NCBI GenBank assembly: GCA_027919835.1
Contig: JANVFP010000021.1
Span: 372,001-436,000, forward strand
Source of the DNA: Lentinula raphanica
Taxonomy: Eukaryota; Basidiomycota; Agaricomycetes; Agaricales; Omphalotaceae
Reading direction: 5' to 3'
Length of the DNA stretch: 64,000 nucleotides
Under the pieces are notes generated by a model. That model searched no databases. It saw only the letters and a list, made by a program, of their open reading frames with translations, and was not told where the DNA came from. Below are positions 1-11,100 of the stretch, one piece after another. Both the position numbers and the translations under genes were made by a program. The first letter of the stretch is position 1. Every line of letters starts with the position of its first letter.

Positions 1-1466
1 TGCGATGAGTTTGGAATGGGTTCATTGAACATACATTCTATCTATGGTCCGGTCATCAACCCCTTTCGCGTTGATTCGCGACGAGCAGCAGGAGGCTCCT
101 CCGGCGGAAGTGCAGCAGCAGTAGCTGCTGGACTATGCGAAGTCGCTATTGGTACAGATACCGGGGGATCTATACGTCTCCCGGCTTCGTATTGTGGTGT
201 CGTAGGATTCAAGCCTTCGTATGGCCTTATAAGCAGGTAAGAGTCATTGTAAACTATCTACTGACGTGAAATGCTGACGATATATTTCACAGATATGGTG
301 TTGTATCTTATGCAGATAGCTTGGATACAGTCGGTGTACTAGCACAAGATGTACAGAAGGTTGAAAAGGTTTTCGAATGTGTCAATAGACGCGATCATCA
401 TGACCCTACGAGTGCTGAGGAACGATCGAGAAAACAAGCTAGGTTGTTAGCTCTAAATTCCATCGAGCGTTGGAATGGACAGAGCTTGAAGGGACTCAAA
501 ATTGGAATACCCCAAGTTCGTTTCGCAAATCTTGCAAACACGCTTGCTTCTAACATGAACACATACAGGAATACTTCCCTTCCGAACTCACCTCCTCTTC
601 CAATCACATCATATCTTCCATCCGCTACTTACTGTCTCAGCTACGCTCACTTGGGGCCACCATCGTACCCGTCTCACTCCCTTCGACCAAATACGCCTTG
701 AGCGCGTACTATGTTATCGCCAGTGCCGAAGGAAGCAGCTGTTTGACCCGCTACGATGGAATTCAATATGGCTCCCGCGTTGCACCTCCCCTCGGATCTG
801 AACTGACGTCAACATCGAAGATTTACGCGCACACAAGATCTCGAGGTTTCGGTCGCGAAGTCAGAAAGAGAGTTCTGTTAGGGACGTATGCGTTGAGTGC
901 CGAGTGAGTCGTTCAACTGTCATAATTGGATTCGGTCCTCTTGACTCATCTCTCTTCTGCTCAGTGCCTTTGACAATTATTTCCTACAGGCTCAGCGCGT
1001 CAGACAAATGGTCAAGGATGATTTTGATCACGTTTTCTCAATACCAAACGTCCTCTACACAGACTCAGACTCAGCGTCTGAGATGAAGGATATGGAAAAG
1101 CCTGAAATAGATGGTGTTGATGTTCTCCTCCATCCTTCCGCAATCCGTATTGCGCCACGTTTAGACGAAATGCTAGATGATTTGCGCGAACGGGACATAC
1201 TTCAGGATTATGTCCAAGATGTGCTGACTGTTCCTGCAAGCTTAGCGGGACTGCCAGCGTTAAGTGTCCCTATGCGATTCGGTGTGTCTCTTTGTCTTCT
1301 GTCTCTTGGTTTGCTTGAACAATTAAAACATTCAGGAATACGAGAGGATATAAGTAACGAGCAGGACGAGGACTGGCCCATAGGTGTATCTATCGTCGGT
1401 CAGTGGGGGACAGATAAGCTGGTCATGGATGTCGGAAAGGTCATTGAGCGGTTCAATCAGAAATAA
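1..1466 (+). CDS. Amidase, probable mitochondrial glutamyl-tRNA(Gln) amidotransferase subunit A, 3' part
   Basis: The gene is cut by the left window edge. The visible part starts inside the amidase signature: the glycine/serine-rich [10 protein letters not shown] stretch (about 91-120), which carries the cis-serine, then [11 protein letters not shown] (about 151-183), which carries the serine nucleophile. The catalytic lysine would lie upstream of the window. A first intron starts at 237 (GTAAGA) and ends near 293; the reading resumes with [16 protein letters not shown]. Further exons are joined across short introns near 530, 905-965 and 1280-1335. The protein ends IGVSIVGQW...VIERFNQK with a stop at 1464-1466. 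In family members this subunit releases ammonia from glutamine so that Glu-tRNA(Gln) can be amidated in mitochondria. A stand-alone fungal amidase is the alternative, but the spacing of the motifs and the [11 protein letters not shown] end favour the GatA/HER2 type. It converges with the eS19 gene. Confidence 0.82.
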
Positions 1467-1893
1467 TGGGGTAGTTGCACACACTCTTTTTGGTGAATCT
1501 CGACGCGTATTAGTGAATGAGGCTATCCGACTGCGCTAAGTATGTCCTATCGCCCCCAAATTCCAGATGAACCTCAGTTTTTAGTGCGAGTAACTTACAT
1601 ACAACGAATATCATACTTCTAAAACATCGAAGTAATGATCAGGATACCTTGTCCGCCATTCCAAAACGAAAGTTACAGCAGTATCCTCACCTGAAACTTC
1701 AAATCATGTAAAAATGCTGCAGGCAAAAGAGTTATTTTGAGCGCGACAAACATGCATACATGTGAGGGTAGGGAAAGCATATTGAACATGCGAAGAGCAT
1801 AGGTTGAAGTGTACGTCGAGCTTGTGCCTGCGATGTCGAGGAATGATAGGGAGCAACATAGACGATTAAGATCCTAGAATGACAGCCCAATAT
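1467..1893. other. Convergent 3' intergenic region, no gene seen
   Basis: This 427-bp stretch separates the stop codons of the amidase and of eS19. It is AT-rich and I see no coding exon or RNA gene. It probably holds the two 3' untranslated regions. Confidence 0.5.
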
Positions 1894-2693
1894 TTACTCT
1901 TCGTCTTCCTCCTCCTCCTCCTCGTCTTCTTCCTCGTCTTCATCCTCCTCCTTGGCAGCCTCAACCACAGCAGTAGCAATTCGGTCCAAGTCCCGCTGAC
2001 CATCCTGGCTGATCCTACGACCACCGTTCTCAGTCTGCTCTAACACGCCAATTTTCTCCAAAGACTGGCAGATCTTCCGTTGGACGGCAGCTGAGGAGTC
2101 AGCGTGGTGTGATGGGCGGTTTCCGCGCCTGTTACGGCCACCGTGGAGTTTTGTAAGGGCACCGATACCAACATCCTTGCGCAGATATATGTGTCTTGCG
2201 ACAGCAGCTGCGATGAAGACGTTTCAACAAAGACTGATGGTAATAATTTGACTAGTGAACTGACCTGCACGGACATAGTACCAGTCAGGGTCATAAGGTG
2301 CAAGTTCTTTGTAGGAACCGGTCTTCACGATGTCCACCCATGTGGGAACCTATGATGTGGAGGATCAGCTCATGCAAGTTGCAACAGGCAGCTTGGTTTG
2401 TTACTTCAAGTTTTCCTAGATTGAAATTACCATTGAGCACATAATAACAAAAGTAAACGCAAATGAAGCTAACCAGATCGCTTGAGGTGGCTTGAGTATG
2501 CTGCGATGAATGCATCGGCGCTGGGTAGTCCAAGAGAACACAGGCGATGACAAAGAGAAGGAAGGATAATCCAGCAATATTCCAGATCGTACACGCGCGA
2601 GATTTAGAATGGAAGATAAAGACAAAACCGTTAGAAAGAAGTCAGATATTGTGAGGACATCACAACGAACCTGACGTCTCTAACACCAGGCAT
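1894..2693 (-). CDS. RPS19: 40S ribosomal protein eS19
   Basis: On the minus strand the protein starts MPGVRDV at 2693. Across several short introns it reads [14 protein letters not shown], then [44 protein letters not shown] and GNRPSHH, then [26 protein letters not shown]. These are the hallmark segments of eS19, a component of the small ribosomal subunit head needed for 18S rRNA maturation. Introns interrupt right after MPGVRDV and after the SG of LKRSG (GTTAGC donor). The C-terminus carries an unusually acidic tail of about 20 Glu/Asp residues after the usual end, encoded by the CTC/TTC repeats at 1897-1950. Such tails occur in some fungal orthologues. The stop codon is at 1894-1896. Confidence 0.93.
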
Positions 2694-3570
2694 GGCGTTT
2701 GTGATTCTTGAGGGATGGAAACGTTGGAAGAGATTAAACGCAGCGGATTTTTTGATATCTCAACGACGCCGATGGCGAAGAACGGAAGTGGGCAGGGAAC
2801 GTGACTTTTTGTGGCTTGGGAAAACTGTAAATGCACTCCAAAGTTTAAGCACAGCCACTATCTAATCTATTCTTGAGTCGACTTTACATTCTTCCAAGTT
2901 CCAGCACTTCTGTAAAATTACACTTCAATTCAATGTCCATTGCCTCGATAATCGCCACAGTTCCCGTCGACCATGGGCGACATATAACTCCACGTCGTTA
3001 TGATTGTCTCTCACCTCTCGGAATTGAAGCAACACTGCCAAAAATCCAAAAACACTGCCCAATTTACCACTGACACCAGAAATCCCAGATTTTGTTGTGC
3101 ATATGTACCAGCCTAAATCTTCGCTCCGGGGTCTGTATGGAATGATGTTTCCGACACAATCATCAAGTCCACAAACTTTCTGAAACTGGGATCCAGGTTT
3201 CGTGATGCATGGCGGCTGGTTGATTGATGAACGTCGCCCGGCGCCATGTGGAAGATATAGTTTTTCAAGCACACTTTGTGTCGATGAAATACTAGTGTAA
3301 ATCACGATGATGAGCACAGTATAGTAACCAATGGAAGGCGATATCCAATGGCTAATCTTCATTCGCGCCGCGGGATATCTTCAATTTAGACGGAAGACAA
3401 AGCAACCGTCATTTTCGATTTTGAAGTCGGTGATGAATGGATCCCACGAGGTACATCCGCACTAATAGTAAGTTCTCTTATAAAGGACTAACCTTATCAA
3501 CCTGCCATTACAACGTTTTCTGTTCTTTCTCCCTCTCTTCACTTTCTTCCGGTCATACTCGGTTTCGACA
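2694..3570. other. Divergent intergenic region between eS19 and F-box gene 1
   Basis: About 880 bp containing the eS19 promoter and the promoter of the first F-box gene, with TATAAAG at 3479-3485. A 145-codon open frame on the minus strand (2925-3362) begins with a hydrophobic stretch, but it has no recognisable motif and I do not treat it as a gene. Confidence 0.5.
3479..3485 (+). promoter_or_regulatory. TATA box of F-box gene 1
   Basis: TATAAAG lies 86 bp upstream of the ATG at 3571. The same heptamer sits at a similar distance before F-box copies 2, 4 and 5. Confidence 0.55.
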
Positions 3571-5028
3571 ATGGAGTTCACGACAATCCCTGTAGATGCT
3601 AGTTCATCTCATTCACGTTCTCTTGTTCCCCCTGTCGGTAACTTGCCCGCAGAACTGCTCATAGAGATCTTCGCGTTGTGTGCTGCCGGAGATTCTCTTG
3701 CTCCTATCGTGCTGGGCACCGTATGTCGTACCTGGAAGAAAGTTGTCGATGAGTCCCCCCGTGTTTGGCAGGTCGTCGTTCTGGATGACACAAAGAGGTC
3801 CATCGTTGCCTCTCAATCCCAAGCTAGACTTTGGATTAGTCGGTCTGCTCCCCTTCAGTTTGATGTGAAGTTGAACGTCGAGGACGCCGATCACGACCTG
3901 CCTCTTCTTGCTCCTTTCCTCCCGGTTTTCAATCGTTGGAGGAACCTCACCATCACCGGTGCACGTCAAGAATCTGTCTGTCTTTCAGACACGTTCTCCC
4001 GTCTTGATACGCTTAACGACCTCAGTATATCTATCAGTGACAATGACCACCTGGATGATGCGTGTCGTTCGACGTTTGACGCGTATTCTCCTCTTTGGCC
4101 GAACCGGATAGTCATGAACATCTGGTTAACCCAACTACCTCGGGCAGAATTATTGGGCCCTCTCCGGTTCACATCCCTCAGTATTACAGATCAGTCTCCC
4201 CATTCCACGCGGCCCGACTCTGCTGCGATCCTCGGTCTGCTCAAGTCGTGCCCTCATCTTGAGAGCTTCACTCTGAGTGGCTGGATGAACCCCGACGTGT
4301 CCGGATCTCAGTCTCTCCCTATTGTTTCTCTGCCACGCCTCCTCACGATGAACTTACGCAGAACCACTTTTACACGTGTAATACTATCACACATCAACGC
4401 TCCTATGTTGTCAAAACTTTACCTCACCGATCTCAACATGAGCCACCACGTTCCTTCCGATGTTTTCGAACCAGGTGACAGTGAAGATGAGGCTGGCGAC
4501 TATTCGCAGTCTCCTTGGAGTGATCAGGCTACGGGCATGGGATTGCGGAATCTCATCGCGCATTGTCATCCGCCCTTGAAGACACTCGAGATGGATTACA
4601 GTGATATGCGCACCAAGGATTTCATCTACATGTTCGACCACCTCACAGAACTCGAGGATTTCCTCATCACAGCTTCTGACATGTCTAACACGGTGATTAG
4701 ACTACTCAAGCCTTATGACGAATCTGCGATGGTAGCTGCCCTCAATGCGGCATCTACATCAGAGGAAGGCCGTTATGATCCATGCCTATCACCCGTCCCT
4801 TCTCAGAGTATCCGGCTTCCTCATTTACGCAACCTGGAGCTGTACAACTGCCATCGAATCTCTGGTGATGCCATCGTCGAAACGCTCATGCAGCGGGTCA
4901 AATATACTGATCGGTTCACCTCAAAGGACACCCTGGAGGAAATCGTTGTTTCCGATTGTGACCAATTCAGTATTCAGCACCGGGATATGTTGGTCAAAGA
5001 AATGGGACCTCGATTCAGGTTATACTGA
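3571..5028 (+). CDS. F-box-like / leucine-rich-repeat protein, tandem copy 1
   Basis: A single exon of 485 codons with ATG at 3571. Residues about 25-70 form an F-box-like domain (LPAELLIEIFALCAAG ... LGTVCRTWKKVV, then SPRVWQVVVLDD). The remainder has irregular leucine-rich segments such as LKSCPHLESFTLSGW and LPHLRNLELYNCHRISGDAI. In related proteins the F-box binds Skp1 and the LRR part selects the ubiquitylation substrate within an SCF E3 ligase. Substrate and localisation cannot be read here. An acidic GDSEDEAGD loop is conserved in all five paralogues of the array. Copy 1 lacks the intron that interrupts copies 2 and 3. It is the first of five head-to-tail genes, so local duplication is evident. 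Confidence 0.88.
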   Translation: MEFTTIPVDASSSHSRSLVPPVGNLPAELLIEIFALCAAGDSLAPIVLGTVCRTWKKVVDESPRVWQVVVLDDTKRSIVASQSQARLWISRSAPLQFDVKLNVEDADHDLPLLAPFLPVFNRWRNLTITGARQESVCLSDTFSRLDTLNDLSISISDNDHLDDACRSTFDAYSPLWPNRIVMNIWLTQLPRAELLGPLRFTSLSITDQSPHSTRPDSAAILGLLKSCPHLESFTLSGWMNPDVSGSQSLPIVSLPRLLTMNLRRTTFTRVILSHINAPMLSKLYLTDLNMSHHVPSDVFEPGDSEDEAGDYSQSPWSDQATGMGLRNLIAHCHPPLKTLEMDYSDMRTKDFIYMFDHLTELEDFLITASDMSNTVIRLLKPYDESAMVAALNAASTSEEGRYDPCLSPVPSQSIRLPHLRNLELYNCHRISGDAIVETLMQRVKYTDRFTSKDTLEEIVVSDCDQFSIQHRDMLVKEMGPRFRLY

Positions 5029-5573
5029 TGTGACTGACTATCTTCTTCGCCAATATTTATGGACTGAACGGAACGCCCCATAATCATCCATGTATTTTTG
5101 TCGCACTGGCGTATTTATTTGATGTGCGCACTGCCAGTGCTACTAGTTCCCGAACGGCAACTTGACCTGAGTAGTTTTGGTATTCTTAGCTTGATATGAC
5201 ACAGTCCTTACACCCGATTTAATTCCAATGCTTATACTCTCTTTCCTCATACTGATGAAACCGAAACCTGGAAACACTATTGGACTGAAGTGTTGAAGAG
5301 TGTTGAACGTTTCAACTTCGACGAACTAGTCTTTGCCGCGCTTCGGCGAACTCGGGTCGGAAATTTGAAAGTGGCCGTGCTGAATTTTCTGCGCCGCTGC
5401 CCAGCGCTGCCCTCTCTTCATCCGACAATGATGCATTGATGAGTTGAAACCAAGTTTCAAGTCATGATATAAAGTATTTCACTCAACTCAACCGTCGTGA
5501 TACTACCTTCACCTCTTTTTCTTCACTTTCCCCCCTTGAAGCTCCTGACCATACTGGATCCAAGATTTCGACA
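5029..5573. other. Intergenic spacer with the promoter of F-box copy 2
   Basis: No gene seen. The block around 5314-5375 is nearly repeated upstream of copy 3. A TATA box lies at 5468-5474. Confidence 0.5.
5468..5474 (+). promoter_or_regulatory. TATA box of F-box copy 2
   Basis: TATAAAG lies 100 bp before the ATG at 5574, within a promoter segment shared with copy 3. Confidence 0.55.
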
Positions 5574-7002
5574 ATGGAGTCCTCGACGTCCCCAAGAGGT
5601 CCTCTTGCTGATGACTTGCCCGCGGAACTTCTCATAGAAATCTTTGCTTTGGTGGCCGCTGGAGACACCATCGCTCCTCTCACATTAGGCACCGTCTGTC
5701 GTATGTGGAAGAAAATCATCGACGAATCTCCCCGTGTTTGGCAAGTCGTCATTCTTGATGACTCCAAGAGGTCCATAGCGGCCTCGCAATTTCAAGCTAG
5801 ACTTTGGCTCAGCCGGTCTGCTCCCCTTCAATTTGACGTGAAGCTGCATCTTGAGGAAGAACCTGGTAACGCACTGTCTCTTCTTGCTCCTTTCTTCCCG
5901 GCCTTGAACCGCTGGAGGCGACTCACTTTGACAAGTGCATATAAGAAATCTGTCTGCCTTACAGATATATTCTCCAATTTTGACTCACTCCAGGAAATCG
6001 GTCTATCTATCAGTGACAATTATAATAAACACATTATCAGTGGTAGGTGTCACTTTTTGCTCTTTGCTTGACCTACTCCGTCTTATTGGACACAACCACT
6101 TAGGCATGACTATCTGGTTAACCCATCTGCCTCAGGATGCAGAATCATTGGTCCCTCTCCAATTCACCTCCTTGTATATCACAAATCATTACCACCTTTT
6201 CGTACGACCTAGCTATACCGCGGCTCTCAGTTTGCTCGAGGCATGCCCCCATCTCGAGAACTTCTCTCTGAAGGGCTGGATGGACTGCGAGTTGTCCGGA
6301 TCTCAGTCGCTTCCTGTTGTTTCTCTGCCAAATCTCCACAACATGACTTTACACAGTACTGTCATCCCACGTGTAATGCTTTCTCACATCAATGCCCCTG
6401 CGCTGTCGAATCTCTGCCTCTCTCACCTCAATGTTGAACTCGAGGAATCTTCTGATTCTTATGAATCAGGTGACAGCGAAGACGAGGATCACGACTTCTC
6501 GCAATCTCCTTGGAGCGATCAGGCAACCGGTATGGGATTGCGGAAACTCATTGCACACTGTAATCCACCCTTGAAGGTACTGGATATGTTTTACAGCGAC
6601 ATGCGCACTAAGGATTTCATTCACATCTTCGCCCGTTTAACGGAACTTGAAGAGTTCCGTATCACAGCTTCGGACATGTCCGATACAGTGATCAAGTTAC
6701 TCCAACCTTACTACGATGTTACACAGATAGGTTACTTCTTCGCGACATCGACAGAGTCGGCGCCTGCCCCTTTGCAGCGTGTTCGTCTACCCCATTTGCG
6801 TGTTCTGGAGCTCAGAAACTGCCCATGCATCTCTGGTGATGCCATCGTCGAAACACTGATGCAGCGGGTTGACTACACTGATCGATACACTCCAAAGCAC
6901 ACGCTAGAGAAAGTCATCGTCTCCGAGTGTGCTCAACTTGATGACCAGCACCGGGATGTGTTGGCTAGGAGAATGGGACATGATCGATTTAGCTCACAAT
7001 GA
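5574..7002 (+). CDS. F-box-like / LRR protein, tandem copy 2
   Basis: Two exons, 5574-6042 and 6104-7002, separated by a 61-bp GT-AG intron. The splice joins phase 1 exactly (G + GC, then ATG ACT ATC TGG), giving about 455 residues that align along their length with copy 1. The F-box-like domain is DDLPAELLIEIFALVAAG ... LGTVCRMWKKII. The LRR-like part includes LEACPHLENFSLKGW and LPHLRVLELRNCPCISGDAI. The role is inferred to be SCF substrate recognition. The last 45 residues are identical to those of copy 3, although the rest of the two proteins has diverged clearly. Confidence 0.87.
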
Positions 7003-7477
7003 TTGTGACAGCTATTGTACACATCATTTCTAAACCACACAGAACTGCCCCATGATAGTTAGTATATTCTTTGTTCAATAGCTGAGACATTCAAGTCGTG
7101 TACATAGACGTCCCTGCCTTCCCATAATGATCATTGATGTAGTTTTCTTCTTCGTTTCACTGGTGTGATGGATTAATCATCACATCGCTAAGTTTTGGGA
7201 AGATACTAGTACAATCCACCTGGAAACACACCATTGGACTGGAGAATCATGAACTTCATTGAGCGTTTGAACTTCGACGAGATAATTGCCAGTCCTTGCC
7301 GCGCTTCGGCGAACTCGGGTCGGAGTTTGAAAGTGGTATTGCAGCGCTCGCCGCTGTCCTCTCTTCAACCGACGCGATCATGATACAAAGTACTTACTGA
7401 ACTCAACCGGCGTGATATCCTCTCCTCTTCTTCTCCACTTTCTTATGCGTAGCTTCTGGCCATACTGGGCTTCGACA
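7003..7477. other. Intergenic spacer with the promoter of F-box copy 3
   Basis: No gene seen. The block at about 7268-7337 repeats the one upstream of copy 2. The position equivalent to the TATA box reads TACAAAG (7384-7390). Confidence 0.5.
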
Positions 7478-8912
7478 ATGTCCTCGACATCTCCAAAAGA
7501 TCAGGCTGGGGCTCTTACCAATAATTTGCCCCCGGAACTTCTTATAGAAATCTTTGCCTTCTGTGCTGCCGAAGAGTCCATCGCTCCTCTCACACTGGGC
7601 ACCGTGTGTCGTACATGGAAGAAGATCATCGACGAATCCCCCCGTGTTTGGAAAGTCGTCATTCTTGACGACTCCAAGAGGTCCATTGCGGCCTCACAAT
7701 TTCAAGTTAGACTTTGGCTCAGTCGGTCTGCTCCCCTTAAATTTGACGTGAAGATACATCTCGAGCAAGAAGCTGGTAACGCCCTGTCCCTTCTTGCTCC
7801 TTTCCTCCCGGTCTTGAATCGTTGGAGGCAACTCACTTTGACAAGTGCATATAAGAAATCTGTCTTTCTTACAAATATATTCTCCGATTTTGACTCGCTC
7901 AAGGAACTCGGTCTATCTATCAGTGACAATGAAAGTAATCACGGGAACAGTGGTAAGTGTCGCTCTTTGCATGTCGCGTACTCAGTCTCATCAGCAGAAC
8001 CACCTAGGCATGACTGTTCGGTTAACCCATTTGCCTCGGGACACAAAATCATCGCTCCCTCTCCGGTTCACATCCCTATATATCACAAATGATTACCAGC
8101 TGTTCATACGACCTAGTTACACCGTGGCCCTCAGTTTGCTCGAGTCATGCCCTGATCTCAAAAACTTGATTCTGAGGGGCTGGACGGACTGCGAGTTGTC
8201 CGGATCTCAGTCTCTTCCTGTTATTTCTCTGCCAAATCTCCACAGCATGACCTTACACAGTACCATCATTGGACGTGTGATACTCTCTCACATCAACGCT
8301 CCTGCGCTGTCGAATCTCTACCTCGTTGATCTCAACGCAGACCTCCATGGTGTCTCTTCTGATTTTTATGAATCAGGTGACAGCGAAGATGAGGCTCACG
8401 ACTTCTCGCGATATCCTTGGAGCGATCAGGCTACCGGTATGGGATTGCGGAAACTCATTGCACATTGTAATCCACCCTTGAAGGTCCTGAATATGTTATA
8501 CAGTGATATGCGCACCAAAGACTTCAATTTCATCTTCAACCATCTGACGGAGCTTGAGGAATTCCGTGTTACAATCTCGGACATGTCTGATACGGTAATC
8601 AAGTTGCTCAGACCTTACAACAGAGTTGTGCGGGTGCTTGACCATTTCCCGGCATCGATAGAGTTGGCACCCGTCTCTTCAACCCAGGATGTTCGTCTTC
8701 CCCATTTGCGTTGTCTGGAGCTGAGGAATTGCCCATGCATTTCCGGTGATGCCATTGTCGAAACATTGATCCAGCGGGTCGACTACACTGATCGATACAC
8801 TCCAAAGCACACGCTAGAGAAAGTCATTGTCTCCGAGTGTGCTCAACTTGATGACCAGCACCGGGATGTGTTGGCTAGGAGAATGGGACATGATCGATTT
8901 AGCTCGCAATGA
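7478..8912 (+). CDS. F-box-like / LRR protein, tandem copy 3
   Basis: Exons 7478-7952 and 8008-8912 flank a 55-bp GT-AG intron at the same place and phase as in copy 2, giving about 459 residues. I chose the ATG at 7478 because it matches the start context of copies 1 and 2 (TTCGACAATG). An in-frame ATG further upstream adds 22 residues with no counterpart in the paralogues. The F-box-like domain is NNLPPELLIEIFAFCAAE ... LGTVCRTWKKII; the acidic GDSEDEAHD loop is present. The TATA position is altered compared with its neighbours, so expression may be weaker (inference). Confidence 0.86.
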
Positions 8913-9658
8913 TGGCGACAATTATCATGGTACTCATTGCCAGCATTTCGAGACCAATCCGAACTCTCTGTATGGTTAGTATTTGTCTAATAGCCGAGAC
9001 ATTCAAGCCATGTAAATGTTCTTTCCTTTCCATACATGATCATTGATGTATTTTCTCTTTCGTTCCACTGGTGTTGAGCAGACAGGCCTGTTTCTGATAT
9101 TCTATCCTGAAACGAGATAGTCCTTGCTCATCTTGTGATGCCCGTGAGTGCTGTATCGGCTGCGAATTTACGAGAGGACTTTCAGCCTAGTGTGACCAAT
9201 TGGACATCAAGTCATGGCCGGCTGCAAGAGTCATCATACTAGGAATTACTAGGATGCTGGTCTGTATTGAGACCATCTGCTGCGGGAGAACACAAACACT
9301 ACTTCATCCGACGTTGTTTTTCTGATGGCTCAAATCTTCGCTGAATGATACGAAACGATATGTCAACCAACCGGCACTGCTCTCAAGATTTCAAGAGATT
9401 ATCTTGCAATAAAGGATTACAAGCAAAAGTTTGGCAGATGTTTTTACCCTTTTCCACGTTCTACAGTAGGAGAAAGAACACCAAAATGTGGGCGATGTTC
9501 CTGTGAATCCTTTCCCTTTCCTTTGCCTATCTTTTATTTCCCGAGGGCAATCATGATTCATAGTCGTCATGAGTTCAACCCACTGGTATAAAGCCTGAAG
9601 TATGTCAAAGCTCATTTTCACTTCTCCACTTTCCCTGCTTCCGCTCATTATCTTGACA
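8913..9658. other. Intergenic spacer with the promoter of F-box copy 4
   Basis: No gene seen. The part from about 9400 to 9600 is similar to about 11960-12165 upstream of copy 5. A TATAAAG lies at 9587-9593. Confidence 0.5.
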
Positions 9659-11100
9659 ATGGAGCTCTCATCATTCCCTGCCATAGACGCTAGTCCTGTC
9701 TCCCGCCGCCCAAGCTCTTTCGTCTCTGGTCCTCATGTCGAGAAACTGCCCGTGGAACTTCTCATAGAAATTTTCGCATTGTGTGCTGCCGAAGACTCAG
9801 ATGCTCCTCTCACATTGGGCACCGTGTGTTCCACCTGGAACGAGATCGTCAATGGATCTCCCCGCGTTTGGCAAGTCGTCATTCTGGACGATTCCGAGAA
9901 GTCTTTCGCTACCTCTCAGTCCCGAGCTAAAATTTGGATCAGTCGGTCTGCTCCCCTTCAGTTCGACCTGAAGCTGAATGTCGAGGACGCTAATAATGTC
10001 CTATATCCTCTTGCTCCGTACTTGATCGTTGGAGGCAAATCACTATCACTGGTGCATACCAGAAATTTGCCTGTCTTTCAGACACATCCTCTCGTCGTGG
10101 CATGCTCAACAATCTCAGTACTTCTATCAATGATGATGCCGCCGATAACTACGTCTTTCCGCGTTTGACGTGGATTCATTCTCCTTCTCAAAGTTCTCGT
10201 TGGGAGGACTACCCACACATAAACATCTGTTTAACCCATTCGCCTCGAGCATCACTATCACCATTGGTTCCTCTCCGGTTCACATCACTAAGTATTACAG
10301 ACAAAACCTTCCAAAGACATATACAGCCCCTGAATTCTACTGCAATCCTCAGTCTACTTAGGACATGTTCACATCTTGAGAGCTTCACCTTTTACGGTTG
10401 TATGCACTCCAGGATATCTCAGTCCTTTCCTGGTGTCTCTCTACCAAGACTCCACACCTTGAATATAGATGAGAGCCCCGATGCACGTGTGATGCTCTCA
10501 AAATTGTATGCTCCTGCATTATCAGAACTTTGCCTCATTGACCTCGACATACATTATATTTCTGATTCTCTTCGAGAATCAGGTGACAGTGAAGACGACG
10601 ACACTGACTCCGACTGCAACCCGCGATATCAATCAAGTAACCGGGCTACGGGCATGGGATTGCGGACACTCATTGCACACTGTGATCCACCCTTGAAGAC
10701 ACTTGTAATGTCTTACAGTAATATACGCCTCAAGGATTATGTCCACGTCTTCGACCGTTTAACGGAACTCGAGGATCTTTGTATCACAGATTTCCTGGCG
10801 TACTATGATATGTCTGACACGTTTTCAGACCAGGTTATCAGATTACTGGAACCTTATGCGTTGACATCACCCGTTCATTCTCTAAATGTTCGTCTTCCTC
10901 GTTTGCGTCGCTTGGAACTCAGGTCATGCCCATACATGTCCGGCGATGCCATCATCGAAACAGTCTTGAAGCGGGTCGCATTCACTGATCAACTCAGTTC
11001 TACGCTGGAGGTAGTCATTATCTCTGATTGCTATAGTTTTGGTGTTCAGCACGAGGCTAGGTTGATGCAGGAACTGGGACCTCGGTTTAGATCGCAATGA
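9659..11100 (+). pseudogene. F-box-like / LRR gene, tandem copy 4, frameshifted by a 10-bp deletion
   Basis: The frame opens at ATG 9659 with an intact F-box-like domain (VEKLPVELLIEIFALCAAED ... LGTVCSTWNEIV) and follows copy 5 closely. At about 10017/10018 the stretch corresponding to TTTCCTCCCG in the other copies is missing. The frame then shifts, and homology continues in another frame (about 10018-11100) down to LELRSCPYMSGDAI and the normal end GPRFRSQ. I looked for GT-AG introns that would repair the frame at the break, and none of the obvious ones has the right phase. As read, the gene would give a protein truncated after the F-box region (in-frame stop at 10166-10168). A sequencing or assembly error is possible. 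Confidence 0.72.

Noticed and set aside
2925..3362. A 145-codon minus-strand frame with a hydrophobic start
   Set aside because: No motif, no splice context, and position between two divergent promoters. Possible but not supportable.
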